DNA from: Streptomyces apricus
GTDB taxonomy: Bacteria > Actinomycetota > Actinomycetes > Streptomycetales > Streptomycetaceae
Assembly: GCF_008369065.1 (NCBI RefSeq)
Contig: NZ_VDFC01000034.1
Location: 45,841-82,638, forward strand
Length of the DNA stretch: 36,798 nucleotides
Reading direction: 5' to 3'
A program made the translations under genes and the position numbers. The notes beneath the pieces are model-generated. The model made no database searches, was not told where the DNA came from, and saw only the letters and a program-made list of their open reading frames with translations. Shown piece after piece: positions 16,496-24,499 of the stretch (position 1 is its first letter; every line of letters begins with the position of its first letter).

Positions 16496-16690
16496 AGGTC
16501 GCGTGGCCCCGGTCAGCCGGCGCAGTATCACCGCGATCACCAAGCCCAGGATGTCAACTACCAGGCCGTGCTTGCGGCCCGGTACTTTTTGGAGCAGGTC
16601 CCACTGGCAGCCGGTGCAGCCCTGATGGAGCAGCGCGTTGACGATCTCCCGCATCTCGCAGCGGGTGGTGCCCGTCTCCACGATGGCGGA
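16496..16690 (-). pseudogene. IS5-type transposase remnant with internal deletion
   Basis: Two pieces of a DDE transposase are joined in one frame. The N-terminal piece CEMREIVNALLHQGCTGCQW (compare the usual EMREIVNALLYQNRTGCQW) is followed directly by the central piece KVPGRKHGLVVDILGLVIAV (compare KKVPGRKRGLVVDVLGLVIAV). About 80-90 residues that normally separate them, with the first catalytic Asp, are missing, and the frame then runs into unrelated sequence. Not functional. Confidence 0.7.
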
Positions 16691-16732
16691 CGGGCCCGGA
16701 TGAGTGGCCGCGGCCCCGGACGGCTGTCCTGA

Positions 16733-17305
16733 TCAGGGGCGGTGCAGGCCGGTGAGGAGCAGGTCGAGGTAGCGCAGACCGAGCGTGGCTCGTTCGGTCG
16801 GGTCGAGGGTGCTCTGGATGTTCGCTGCGTAGGCGACGCCGCACATCAGAGGGATCATGTCCGACTCGGTGATGCCGGGATCGATGACTCCGGCCGCGTG
16901 CGCGCGCGCCAGCAGCTCGGCAAAGGCAGTGGCGAGCCTTCGTTTGCAGTCGCCGGTGACCTCCAAGGCGTCAGTGGCTGCGGCGAAGACCGGAGGGACC
17001 GCCGGGTCGGTCAGCATGGTTTCGATCGCCGCGGCGAGGAACTCTCGCAACGCCGTCCACGGGTCGTCCTCGGCTAATGAGTGCTCGGCTCGCCGCAGCA
17101 GCTTCTCGATGGTGGGCAGCGCGACCGTCTCCAGCAGCGCTTCCGGCGTCGGAAAGTGCCGGTAGACAGTGGCCACGCCGATGGATGCGGTCCGCGCCAC
17201 ATCGTTGAGCTGCAGGGACTTGCCGTCATCGACATACCGCCGGGCGGTCTCGATGATGCGGTGCCTGTTCTGGGCGGCGTCCTTGCGCAGCGGCGGAGTG
17301 CTCAT
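16733..17305 (-). CDS. TetR-family regulator, divergent from epoxide-hydrolase-like gene
   Basis: 190-residue TetR protein. HTH at about 12-57 (NRHRIIETARRYVDDGKS, LNDVARTASIGVATVYRHFP) and a C-terminal domain of the SCO-type TetR class (LLTGLHRP end). The ATG at 17305 has no Shine-Dalgarno. A -10-like TATGGT ends six nt before it, so the transcript may be leaderless. Two copies of a palindrome lie in the short region shared with the hydrolase gene; the first overlaps this promoter. Predicted local repressor of the hydrolase-esterase pair. Confidence 0.85.
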   Translation of the reverse strand: MSTPPLRKDAAQNRHRIIETARRYVDDGKSLQLNDVARTASIGVATVYRHFPTPEALLETVALPTIEKLLRRAEHSLAEDDPWTALREFLAAAIETMLTDPAVPPVFAAATDALEVTGDCKRRLATAFAELLARAHAAGVIDPGITESDMIPLMCGVAYAANIQSTLDPTERATLGLRYLDLLLTGLHRP

Positions 17306-17316
17306 ACCCCCACCAT

Positions 17317-17337
17317 AACCAGATGGTGTATCCGGTT
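17317..17337. promoter_or_regulatory. TetR operator copy 1
   Basis: AACCAGAT-N5-ATCCGGTT, one mismatch between arms. Centre at 17327. It overlaps the predicted -10 of the TetR gene. Confidence 0.6.
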
Positions 17338-17348
17338 GTGCTACCTTG

Positions 17349-17369
17349 AAACGGATGACTCATCCGTTT
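17349..17369. promoter_or_regulatory. TetR operator copy 2
   Basis: AAACGGAT-N5-ATCCGTTT, perfect; the whole element including spacer is a 10+1+10 palindrome. Centre at 17359, 32 bp (about three helical turns) from copy 1. It sits 30 nt before the hydrolase start, where it would block that promoter. Confidence 0.7.
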
Positions 17370-17398
17370 GTGGTTGGGTCCGGCACGAGGAGACACCG

Positions 17399-18292
17399 AT
17401 GCCCTTCACCGTGGACGCCGTCCCGCACCTTCCCGCCGGATTCGGCGACACCTTCAGCAGCCGCACCGTGGAGGTGAACGGCGTCGAACTGCATGCCGTG
17501 GTCGGCGGGTCCGGCCCGGCGCTGCTGTTGTTGCCGGGGTGGCCGCAGTTCTGGTACTGCTGGCGGCTGGTGATGCCTGCTCTCGCGGAGCACTTCACGG
17601 TCGTGGCCGCCGACATGCGCGGCATGGGTGCCAGCGGCAAGCCCACCGGCGGGTACGACGCGGTCACGCTGGCCGATGACATGGCCGGCCTGATGACCGC
17701 CTTGGGCCACGACAGTTTCCAGGTCGCGGGCTACGACATGGGGATGATGGTCGGCTACGTGCTCGCTGCTCGCCATCGCGACCGGGTGAGCAAGCTCGTC
17801 CTGGCCGAGGCCGTCCTCCCCGGCTTCACTCCGATGCCCCCACTGCTGATGCCTCCCGAGGTCAACGAGCAGGCCTGGCACTTCGTCTTCAATCGTCTGG
17901 CCGAGATCAACGAACGCATGGTGTCCGGCCGCGAGGAGATCTACTTCGGTCACCAGTTCGCCACCAAAGCCGCCAGCCCCGGGGCCATTCCCCAGACTGC
18001 GGTCGACGTCTACGTCGATGCCCTGCGTGACCCCGCCGCGTTGCACGCGAGCTTCGAGTTCTACCGCGCGGGAGAGTCCGGGGACCAGGTGGTTGCGCTG
18101 GCCGCCGAGGGGCCGCTGCATGTTCCGGTTCTGGCCATCGGGGGCGAACACGGCATGCGTGACGGCGTCGAGCAAGCGGTGCGGCAGGTCGCCCCGAACA
18201 CCACAGGTGCCGTCGCACCGGGTGCGGCGCATTTCGTGCCGGAGGAAGCGCCCGACTGGATGGCCCACACCTTGATCGACTTCTTCGCCTGA
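17399..18292 (+). CDS. Alpha/beta hydrolase, epoxide-hydrolase-like
   Basis: 297-residue alpha/beta hydrolase. ATG chosen with GAGGAG about 7 nt upstream; the open frame extends left but only through the promoter region. Seen: oxyanion region LLPGWPQFWYCWR (epoxide hydrolases have HGWP; here PGWP), nucleophile elbow GYDMG with Asp113 instead of Ser, and C-terminal His278 in AAHFVPEEAPDW. An Asp nucleophile points to epoxide hydrolase or haloalkane-dehalogenase chemistry (covalent ester with Asp) rather than a serine esterase. Substrate unknown. Likely co-transcribed with the esterase-like gene 14 nt downstream and controlled by the divergent TetR. Confidence 0.82.
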   Translation: MPFTVDAVPHLPAGFGDTFSSRTVEVNGVELHAVVGGSGPALLLLPGWPQFWYCWRLVMPALAEHFTVVAADMRGMGASGKPTGGYDAVTLADDMAGLMTALGHDSFQVAGYDMGMMVGYVLAARHRDRVSKLVLAEAVLPGFTPMPPLLMPPEVNEQAWHFVFNRLAEINERMVSGREEIYFGHQFATKAASPGAIPQTAVDVYVDALRDPAALHASFEFYRAGESGDQVVALAAEGPLHVPVLAIGGEHGMRDGVEQAVRQVAPNTTGAVAPGAAHFVPEEAPDWMAHTLIDFFA

Positions 18293-18306
18293 ACCGGGGA
18301 AACACT

Positions 18307-19179
18307 ATGTCCAGCACCCTCACAGCCACCCGCGGCAGTGTCACTGTCGGCGAGGCCACCCGCACCTTCACTCTTGTCGGCACCGCAGCGCCGGGCGAGG
18401 CCAAGCCGCTGATTCTTGTGTTCCACGGTTCCCGTCAGACCGGCGACAAGCATCGCGCCTTCACCGGCGGCGTCTTCGACGCGCTCGCAGCCCGCGGTGC
18501 CCTGGTCGCCTACCTCGACGGCTATCGCGGCAACTGGAACGACGCCCGCCGCGAAAGCCGCTTCCCGGCCCGCCGAGCCGACATCGACGACGTCGGCTTC
18601 GCCCGCGCGGTCATCGCCACGTACGCCTCGGACCGGCGCATCGACCCCGGCCGGGTCCATGCGGTCGGTTACTCCAACGGCGGCCAGATGGTCATCCGTC
18701 TCGCCCATGAGACGCCCGGCCTGCTGGCGGGTGCCACAGTGATCGCCGCAACCATGCCCGCGCCGGAGAACTTCCTCGCCGGTCAGGCACCCTGGACGTC
18801 CGTACCGGTCTTGTTGATCCACGGCACGAAGGACCCCATCGTGTCCTACCAGGGCGGCACCATGAACTGGGCCCTGCGCACCCTCTTCAGAACAGGCGGT
18901 CGCAGCTGGTCAGCCACCCGCACGGCTCGCTACTTCGCCGAGCGCAACGGCATCACCACCGAACCCACGACCACACGCCTGCCGAAGAGGATCACAGCCG
19001 ACCCCACCGAGGTCGAACGCACAACCTATGAGGCAAAAGGTGTCCCCCCGGTGGTCCTCTACACCATCCACCGCGGCGGACACACCGTTCCCGGTCCTTC
19101 CTCCGCCCCGGCACTCATCGGCAGGACCAGCCACCAGCTCGACACAGCAGACATCATCACCGAGTTCTTCCACCTCTGA
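18307..19179 (+). CDS. LpqC/PHB-depolymerase-like esterase (alpha/beta hydrolase)
   Basis: 290-residue serine hydrolase of the esterase_PHB/LpqC group. Seen: oxyanion HG (40-41), GYSNG nucleophile elbow with Ser123, probable acid Asp176 in HGTKDPIV, and His259 in HRGGHTVPG. The family includes polyhydroxybutyrate depolymerases and feruloyl/acetyl-xylan esterases. No signal peptide here, so an intracellular ester is the likely substrate. Follows the epoxide-hydrolase-like gene with a 14-nt gap. Confidence 0.8.
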   Translation: MSSTLTATRGSVTVGEATRTFTLVGTAAPGEAKPLILVFHGSRQTGDKHRAFTGGVFDALAARGALVAYLDGYRGNWNDARRESRFPARRADIDDVGFARAVIATYASDRRIDPGRVHAVGYSNGGQMVIRLAHETPGLLAGATVIAATMPAPENFLAGQAPWTSVPVLLIHGTKDPIVSYQGGTMNWALRTLFRTGGRSWSATRTARYFAERNGITTEPTTTRLPKRITADPTEVERTTYEAKGVPPVVLYTIHRGGHTVPGPSSAPALIGRTSHQLDTADIITEFFHL

Positions 19180-19266
19180 CACGTCTGCGGGCGCAAGCAC
19201 GCGGCCGCGTTCGGCCGACCGGCGGCTCACAGGGGAAGCCGGTACGTTCTCCGGTGTTCATGGCGT

Positions 19267-19503
19267 GAGTTCGGCCAGGCACCCACCCCGCCCAGAAAGC
19301 CACGGCCCGGAGTGCTGTCCGACAGAGCCGAGCAGTGGGAACACGACCGGCACGAGCATTCCTCGGACCGGATCACCGTCGAGCACGCCTTGGCCGACCA
19401 CAAACGCCGGAAACACCTCATGCGCCGGCCCCATCGCTGCGACCGGCTGCTCGACACCTGCCGGGCCAGCGCCGGCCTCATAGTCGACTGCCTACGCCAT
19501 GAG
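19267..19503 (+). pseudogene. C-terminal fragment of an IS5-type transposase
   Basis: The frame reads RKPRPGVLSDRAEQWEHDRH then SSDRITVEHALADHKRRKHL and a helical tail. This matches the C-terminal third of DDE transposases, where the catalytic Glu lies in RITVEHALADHKRWK. The N-terminal two thirds with both Asp residues are absent. Truncated and inactive. Opposite in orientation to the remnant at 16.5 kb. Confidence 0.6.
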
Positions 19504-19520
19504 ACTGCCGCAGCAGGCAT

Positions 19521-19597
19521 TGCGACAGAACGTTCGGTGTTGACGCGAGTGACGCTGCTCGTGCATGCTTCCATACAAGAACGAACGTTCTGCCCAC
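19521..19597. promoter_or_regulatory. Promoter of SDR gene with operator pair A1/A2 of the dispersed family
   Basis: A1 at 19521-19542 (core ACAGAACGTTC) overlaps -35 TTGACG (19540-19545). -10 CATGCT lies at 19564-19569 after an 18-nt spacer. A2 at 19576-19597 (left half CAAGAACGAAC, right GTTCTGCCCAC) covers the predicted start. Centres are 55 bp apart. Both are imperfect members of the 22-bp palindrome family found at five other promoters. Confidence 0.55.
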
Positions 19598-19667
19598 CTC
19601 CGGGCGGCGAACTGGGCGGCTGATCATGCCGAAATTCCCAGGACTGCAGAGATCGAAGGAACGAAAC

Positions 19668-20450
19668 GTGAAATCCAATCGGTTTTCCGACCGCGTCGCA
19701 CTGGTGACTGGAGGCGGGTCTGGCATGGGGGCCGCGATCGCTCTACGGCTCGCCGAAGAAGGTGCGACGGTAGTCGTCTCCGGCCGCGACACGGAGAAGT
19801 TGAGCCGAACCGTCGACCAAGCCCCTGAGGGCAGCACGATCGTCCAGCGAGTGGTCGACGTCCGAAACGAGGCCGCCGTGGTCGAGTTGGTCGACGGAAC
19901 GGCTGAAGCGTTCGGCCGTCTGGACGTCCTCGTGAACTGCGCGGGTGCGAGCGACATCGGTTTGCTCGCCGGGCTGGACAAGCAGACCTGGCAGGACATC
20001 ATCGCCGTCAACGCGGGCGCGGTCCTTTACACAGCCAAGGCTGCGATCCCGCATCTGGAGCGGACTCGTGGCAACATCGTGAATGTCGGCTCGTCCAACG
20101 CCCTGCACAGCAACTACGGCCAGCCGGCCTATGGTGCCGCCAAGAGTGCCGCGGAAAGTCTCAGCGCCAGCATCGCGATCGAATACGGCGCGAAGGGCAT
20201 TCGCTCGAACACGGTGCACCCAGGCGTGATCTACCCGACCGGAATGACCGGGTTCATGGGCGACATCCCGGGCACCGTCGAAGCGTATTCGGCGCACATT
20301 CCCATGCGCCGCATGGGGACACCCGAGGAAATCGCCGCCGTCGTAGCCTTTCTGGCCAGCTCTGAAGCCAGTTACGTCAACGGTGCAGCCATCACGGTCG
20401 ACGGCGGACTCAACCGCGTCATGCATCTTCCCCCGACCGTGAGCGTCTGA
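19668..20450 (+). CDS. Short-chain dehydrogenase/reductase
   Basis: 260-residue classical SDR. GTG 19668 is preferred to ATG 19626 because GAAGGA lies 7 nt upstream and the product then starts MKSNRFSDRVALVTGG, the usual length. Seen: TGGGSGMG (14-21), NCAG (90-93), Ser142/143, Tyr155 and Lys159 (YGAAK), and the C-terminal SSEASYVNGAAITVDGG typical of FabG-like members. R40 after beta-2 (SGRD) favours NADP(H). Substrate unknown. Its promoter carries two sites of the dispersed operator family. Confidence 0.85.
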   Translation: MKSNRFSDRVALVTGGGSGMGAAIALRLAEEGATVVVSGRDTEKLSRTVDQAPEGSTIVQRVVDVRNEAAVVELVDGTAEAFGRLDVLVNCAGASDIGLLAGLDKQTWQDIIAVNAGAVLYTAKAAIPHLERTRGNIVNVGSSNALHSNYGQPAYGAAKSAAESLSASIAIEYGAKGIRSNTVHPGVIYPTGMTGFMGDIPGTVEAYSAHIPMRRMGTPEEIAAVVAFLASSEASYVNGAAITVDGGLNRVMHLPPTVSV

Positions 20451-20494
20451 GTCGGCATTTCGAACGCAGTAGCCAGGCCGCTCAAGCCGAGCTG

Positions 20495-20644
20495 TCAGCC
20501 CCCTTGTGCTGCAGCAATCTTCCAAGCGGTCAACTCCGTGGTGAAGTCGGCTTGATGGTCTCGTACGTAGCCGATCGGGCTCCGGTATCCGCACACGCTG
20601 CGCACCAGACGGTGTCGTAGAAGCCGGAGATGCAGTGGAGATCG
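20495..20644 (-). pseudogene. Unidentified coding remnant in a 340-nt gap
   Basis: The gap between the SDR gene and the next operator (20451-20789) contains one protein-like stretch: minus-strand frame LRLLRHRLVRSVCGYRSPIG then YVRDHQADFTTELTAWKIAA, ending at TGA 20495. It looks like the C-terminus of a lost protein; I do not recognise the family. Nothing else was seen in this gap. Confidence 0.25.
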
Positions 20645-20789
20645 TCAGCCTTGTCTCGGTGCAGGTGTCCGGCCGCGCCGTGGCGGGACATCACGCGTAG
20701 CGGATCCAAGCCCGCGTGGACACAACCGGGCCAGGTGAGCGCCCCGATCCCGACCTTGACCGCTACTTCAGAGTGGCAGTAACTTACAT

Positions 20790-20811
20790 CAAGACCGACC
20801 GTTCTATCTCG
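20790..20811. promoter_or_regulatory. Dispersed operator B, upstream of the flavin monooxygenase gene
   Basis: Half-sites CAAGACCGACC and GTTCTATCTCG, each one base from the family consensus. It lies 98 bp before the start codon. No partner site at 52 bp was found. Confidence 0.65.
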
Positions 20812-20908
20812 TAGATGCGACGTCATCCTCGGGTCGGCACAAGGCACCGCTCAACGGCATGAAGATGCTGCTCGGCGGAGCGAAACTTCTCTAAGCCAAG
20901 GGCATCAC

Positions 20909-22078
20909 ATGACACAGACGGCTGGAAGCACCCAGGGGACGACTGAACAGTTGGTCGCGAAGGCACGTGCGGCCGCACCGGTGCTGGCCGCGAACGCGGA
21001 CGTCACCGAGGAGCAGGGGCGCGTTGCGCCGGAGAGTCTTGAGGCGTTGCGTGAGGCGGGTCTGTTCGCGCTGGGCACTCCGGTCGAGTTCGGCGGGACG
21101 GACGTGGACCTGGTCACCCTGGTGCGGGTGCTGTCCGAACTGGGTCGTGCGTGTCCGTCCTCGGCATGGCTGGTGTCGATCTCGACGGGAACGAAGGCCC
21201 ACTTCTCCGGCGGATTCCCCGAGAAGGTCCTCGCCGAGGTCTACCCCCATCCCGATGTGCGGTGGTGTGGCGGCTCGACACCCGGCCAGGCCGTCGCGGT
21301 TCCCGGAGGAGTCGAGGTCACCGGGCGATGGGCCTACGCTTCCGGAGCCGAGGATGCCCACTGGGCATTCCTGTCGGTGGTGTCCGTGGGAGACGACGGT
21401 GTGCCTCATGTAGGAGGTGCGCTCGTGCCGATGTCCGAGCTGACCATTGACCGGACCTGGCGCGTGGCCGGGTTGCAGGGCACGGGCAGTCACACCGTTG
21501 TCGCCGACGGCGTCTTCGTTCCTGGGGAGCGCCTCTTCGAGTTCCCCCTCGGCCCCGATGGCGGGCCCGATTTCACCCAGGGCAGGCCACTGGAGATCGT
21601 CTCCCAGACGGTCTCGGTCACAGCGGCTCTGGCCGGAGCGGCGCTCGGTGCGCTGGACGTGGTGAAGGCCGCGATCCACACGCGCAAGCCGCCCATGACG
21701 CAGTACAACAGTCTCGCCGAATCAGCGTCGGCCCGACATGTGTTCGCCGAGGCCGAACACATGGTGACCAGTGGCTACGACCGGCTGATCAGCCTGGCGG
21801 CCCGTATCACCGAGCAGCTGCCCGGCAACGACGCCACCGCCGTGCAGCGATCGAGCCTACGGATGGAGGTGGTGTCCATCCTGCAGCAGTTCCTGCGCGC
21901 CGCAGACCTGCTGCTGGACCTGCACGGCTCCAGCGCGTTCGTCCTCGACAACCCGCTGCAGCGCTTCTGGCGGGACCTCAACGTCGGCGCCCGCCATGCC
22001 CAGTTGTCGACCTACCTCACCACCGAGAACTACGGCCTGTTGGTGACCGGGGCGGGCAAACCGGTGCAGGTGGGCTGA
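20909..22078 (+). CDS. Acyl-CoA-dehydrogenase-fold flavin-dependent monooxygenase (HsaA/DszC-like)
   Basis: 389-residue group D flavin monooxygenase-like protein, the oxygenase part of two-component systems that use free reduced FMN/FAD. Seen: N-terminal helical domain (PESLEALREAGLFALGTPVE, FGGTDVD), central beta domain (GVEVTGRWAYASGAEDAHWAF, VAGLQGTGSHTVVADGVFVP), and C-terminal helices (ALAGAALGALDVV; FVLDNPLQRFWRDLNVGARH). The last motif, with DLNVGARH, is typical of HsaA/HpaB-type monooxygenases rather than true acyl-CoA dehydrogenases. A flavin reductase partner is not encoded nearby. Substrate unknown, probably an aromatic or polyketide-like compound. Directly downstream of operator B. 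Confidence 0.78.
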   Translation: MTQTAGSTQGTTEQLVAKARAAAPVLAANADVTEEQGRVAPESLEALREAGLFALGTPVEFGGTDVDLVTLVRVLSELGRACPSSAWLVSISTGTKAHFSGGFPEKVLAEVYPHPDVRWCGGSTPGQAVAVPGGVEVTGRWAYASGAEDAHWAFLSVVSVGDDGVPHVGGALVPMSELTIDRTWRVAGLQGTGSHTVVADGVFVPGERLFEFPLGPDGGPDFTQGRPLEIVSQTVSVTAALAGAALGALDVVKAAIHTRKPPMTQYNSLAESASARHVFAEAEHMVTSGYDRLISLAARITEQLPGNDATAVQRSSLRMEVVSILQQFLRAADLLLDLHGSSAFVLDNPLQRFWRDLNVGARHAQLSTYLTTENYGLLVTGAGKPVQVG

Positions 22079-22224
22079 GCGTACGACGGCGCGCAGCTGT
22101 CCGACCTCGCTCTTTCGGCAGGGGTGAGGCTGGACGGCGCAGGAAAGCGTCTTCCGGATCGGACGATGAACCTTGTCCAGAGGTCCTGCCGGTCCGGATC
22201 GGAAGGCGCTGTCTGCGTGCCGGG

Positions 22225-22412
22225 CCCGGCGGCGAGCACATCGGCGACGGTGCGGCCCTCGACCTGACCGAGCAGGCCGCCGGCGCCGAGCGCGTCGACG
22301 AACCCTGTGTGCCACCGACGGCGCGGAAGGCATCCATCACGGTCGGCCAGGACAGACCCAGATCCCGGGCGGCCAGGACCGGGAACTTTCCCACGGCTCC
22401 GCACGACAACTT
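22225..22412 (-). pseudogene. ISL3-type transposase remnant (frameshifted)
   Basis: In the 393-nt gap between two plus-strand genes the minus strand reads VLAARDLGLSWPTVMDAFRA, then after a frame change GLLGQVEGRTVADVLAA. These resemble the helix-turn-helix (ARELGVSWPTVMAAF) and the following GQVEGRTVADVLAW segment of ISL3 transposases. Too short and frame-broken to work. Confidence 0.45.
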
Positions 22413-22471
22413 CTGGGGATGGTGAGGACCATGCCGCGAAAAGGCCACCAACTGACCCAGGAGACGGACAA

Positions 22472-23197
22472 GTGCGGAGAAGGCATCTACTACAAGCAGC
22501 AGCAGCCGGAGTGGCAACGACGGCGGTAGGGGCTTCAAGCTCTTCAGCCGCAGCCGCAGCCGCAGCCCCCGGCGCCTCGGCCGAGCATCGACCGACACAA
22601 GTTCACATCCTCGTGTACGACGGTGCCGAAGAGCAGGACTTCATCGGTCCGCGTGACGTGTTCGGGCACGCCGTACACGCCGGTGGCGCAGTGGAGACCT
22701 CCTTGGTGCGACCGGGTGGACCAGGGGAAGTGACCTGCGCCTTCGGCACGAAAATCCTTGTGGACAAGGAGTGGAAGCCCACCGAAGCCGACATCCTTGT
22801 CATTCCAGGCGGCGGCTGGGGAAATCCCGACGGACCAGGCATACACACCTTGCGTAAGAGTTCGTCGGTGCTGCGCAACCTCCGGCGCGCGCACCACTCG
22901 GGTGTGGTGCTGGCGGGATTGTGTACAGGAGTCCTGGCTCTGTCGGCAGCGGGCCTCGTCAGGGGAAGGCCTTGTACGACCCACCACCTGACGAAGGACG
23001 TCTTGAAGCAGGAGGGCGGTGAGGTGGTGTCCGCGCGGGTGGTCGATGACGGAGACCTTGTGACGGCCGCCGGCGTCACCAGCGGCTTGGACCTGGCGCT
23101 GTGGCTGGTCACCAGGGAGTTCGGATCTCCTGTCACTGCCGGCGTCGAGACCGTGATGGAGTACGAGCAGCGCGGTGCGGTGTGGCGTAGGGACTGA
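22472..23197 (+). CDS. Tat-exported DJ-1/PfpI-family protein, isonitrile-hydratase-like
   Basis: 241 residues. GTG 22472 is chosen because AGGAG lies 8 nt upstream and the product then starts MRRRHLLQAAAAGVATTAV, a clear twin-arginine signal with cleavage near residue 35. The domain (about 43-235) is DJ-1/PfpI: VHILVYDGAEEQDFIGPRDV, ADILVIPGGGWG, and the nucleophile elbow VVLAGLCTGVLALSAAGL with Cys151. The D/E-rich QDFIGPRDVF segment and AGLCTGVLAL resemble isonitrile hydratase (InhA) and GATase1-like amidases. Family members are normally cytoplasmic, so export is unusual. Substrate unproved. Confidence 0.75.
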   Translation: MRRRHLLQAAAAGVATTAVGASSSSAAAAAAAPGASAEHRPTQVHILVYDGAEEQDFIGPRDVFGHAVHAGGAVETSLVRPGGPGEVTCAFGTKILVDKEWKPTEADILVIPGGGWGNPDGPGIHTLRKSSSVLRNLRRAHHSGVVLAGLCTGVLALSAAGLVRGRPCTTHHLTKDVLKQEGGEVVSARVVDDGDLVTAAGVTSGLDLALWLVTREFGSPVTAGVETVMEYEQRGAVWRRD

Positions 23198-23245
23198 ACT
23201 TCAGAATCAAGCCAACTGGCTGATCGCCATCCGAACGGCGCGCGA

Positions 23246-23608
23246 TCAGACCACTGGCACCGGGTGCTGGCGCAGCTTGCCGAGGTCGCCGCCGATGAGC
23301 CGGGCAAGGTGCCGGCCACCGCCTCGTGCGGGGTGCCATGGGCGACGGCGCTGACCCGCTCCAGACGGTCGTACTGCTCCTGGCTCAGGTCGAGACCGAG
23401 CGCGGTGAGGTAGCCGTCGAGTTGCACCGTGGTGCGCGCGGTCTCGGGGCGCTCGATGCGTCTGCTGTCAGTGCCCCCTTGCCGGTGAGCAGACCGCCGG
23501 CCGGCTTCCGGCGACCGGATCATTGTCTTGCGCCCGTTGTCGGCGGAGCCGATGCCACTCGGTTCGTCGCTGCCGGAGGTGTACTTGGTGGCCAGGACAA
23601 ACCGCTCA
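23246..23608 (-). pseudogene. Aldo-keto reductase with internal deletion and late frameshift
   Basis: Minus-strand frame begins ERFVLATKYTSGSDEPSG, then NGRKTMIRSPEAGRR. This equals the N-terminal third of an aldo-keto reductase (RFVLATKYT...NHRKNMVRSVEASLRR). It jumps directly to the C-terminal part, ARTTVQLDGYLTALGLDLS, QEQYDRLERVSAVAHGTPHE. The tail HLARLIGGDLGKLRQHPVPV then ends at TGA 23246 but lies in another frame. The central barrel with the catalytic Lys/His is gone. It begins at the stop codon of the SDR gene upstream, so it was probably the second gene of that operon. Confidence 0.65.
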
Positions 23609-24364
23609 TGAGCGGCCGGGGAGCATGGTCAGGGCCTGGGAGCGCTGGGTGACGAGGGCGTCGTAGGTGCCGTCGCGTTCGGCCCAGCGGTGCATGAGGA
23701 CTCCCTTCACGAGGATCTCGCGGGGGGTCGGGGTCTGGGAGAGCAGGTCCATGGCCTCGGCGGCGAAGTCGTCGAGCGGCAGCGCGTGCGGGTTCACCTT
23801 TTCTTGTCCTGCTGTGGCCACGGCCGGGGGCACGAGCTCGACGACGGCGACGCCGGTGCCGTCGAGCTGGGCGCGCAGTGCCTCGGAGTAGGCGTGCACC
23901 GCGGCCTTCGAGGCGGCGTAGGTGGGCATGGGCGGGAACGGCAGGAAGGCGATGCCGGAGGTGACGGTGACGAAGGTGCCGGCGCCCCGGTGCAGCAGGT
24001 GGGGGGTGAAGGCGTCGATGACCCTGATGGTGCCGAGCAGGTTGGTGTCGATCATGGTTGCTGCCGCCTCGTAGTGCGCGGGGTCGCGCAGGTCCTCCAG
24101 GAGCATGAGGCCCGGCATCGTCACCACGGTGTCCAGCTCGGGGTACCGGGCGAGCACGGCGTCGCGGGCGGCTTCGACGCAGGCGCTGTCGGTGACGTCG
24201 ATGCTGATCGTGCCGAACCCTTCCTGGGCGAGTTCCGCAAGCGCCTGCGGGTTGCGGCCGCCGACGGCCACGGTGCTGCCCGCCGCGGCGAACCGCCGGG
24301 CCAGCTCCCGTCCGATGCCCGAGGTCCCGCCGACGATGAGAACGGTGCGGTGGGAGAGATCCAC
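23606..24364 (-). CDS. SDR oxidoreductase, DltE-like
   Basis: 252 residues from GTG 24364, chosen because the family starts MDLS..TVLITGGTSGIG and GGAAAGGGA lies upstream. An ATG six codons earlier (24382) is possible but has no ribosome site. Seen: VGGTSGIG (11-18), Ser136, Tyr149 and Lys153 (YAASK), and a C-terminal region with PPAVATAGQEKVNPHALPLD, typical of the DltE subgroup. The usual NAG after beta-4 is replaced by MPG (83-85). Divergent from an MmyB-type XRE regulator, a recurrent pair in Streptomyces in which the regulator controls the SDR. Substrate unknown. Confidence 0.82.
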   Translation of the reverse strand: MDLSHRTVLIVGGTSGIGRELARRFAAAGSTVAVGGRNPQALAELAQEGFGTISIDVTDSACVEAARDAVLARYPELDTVVTMPGLMLLEDLRDPAHYEAAATMIDTNLLGTIRVIDAFTPHLLHRGAGTFVTVTSGIAFLPFPPMPTYAASKAAVHAYSEALRAQLDGTGVAVVELVPPAVATAGQEKVNPHALPLDDFAAEAMDLLSQTPTPREILVKGVLMHRWAERDGTYDALVTQRSQALTMLPGRS

Positions 24365-24499
24365 GAGGTTTTCCCTTTCCATCCGATGCGCCGAGGGCGT
24401 TCAGCTCCGCGGCGCAGGCAGTGATGTCGTGCGTCCCGTGTGGAACATTGCCCCTTGAGTGTTGGCGCCGGCGCCCGGCAGTGGCAGAGCCCCCGTCTT

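Noticed and set aside
14675..17305. Either local TetR as the regulator of the dispersed operators
   Set aside because: Each has a different, better palindrome at its own promoter and no copy of the dispersed motif nearby. Not excluded, but not supported.
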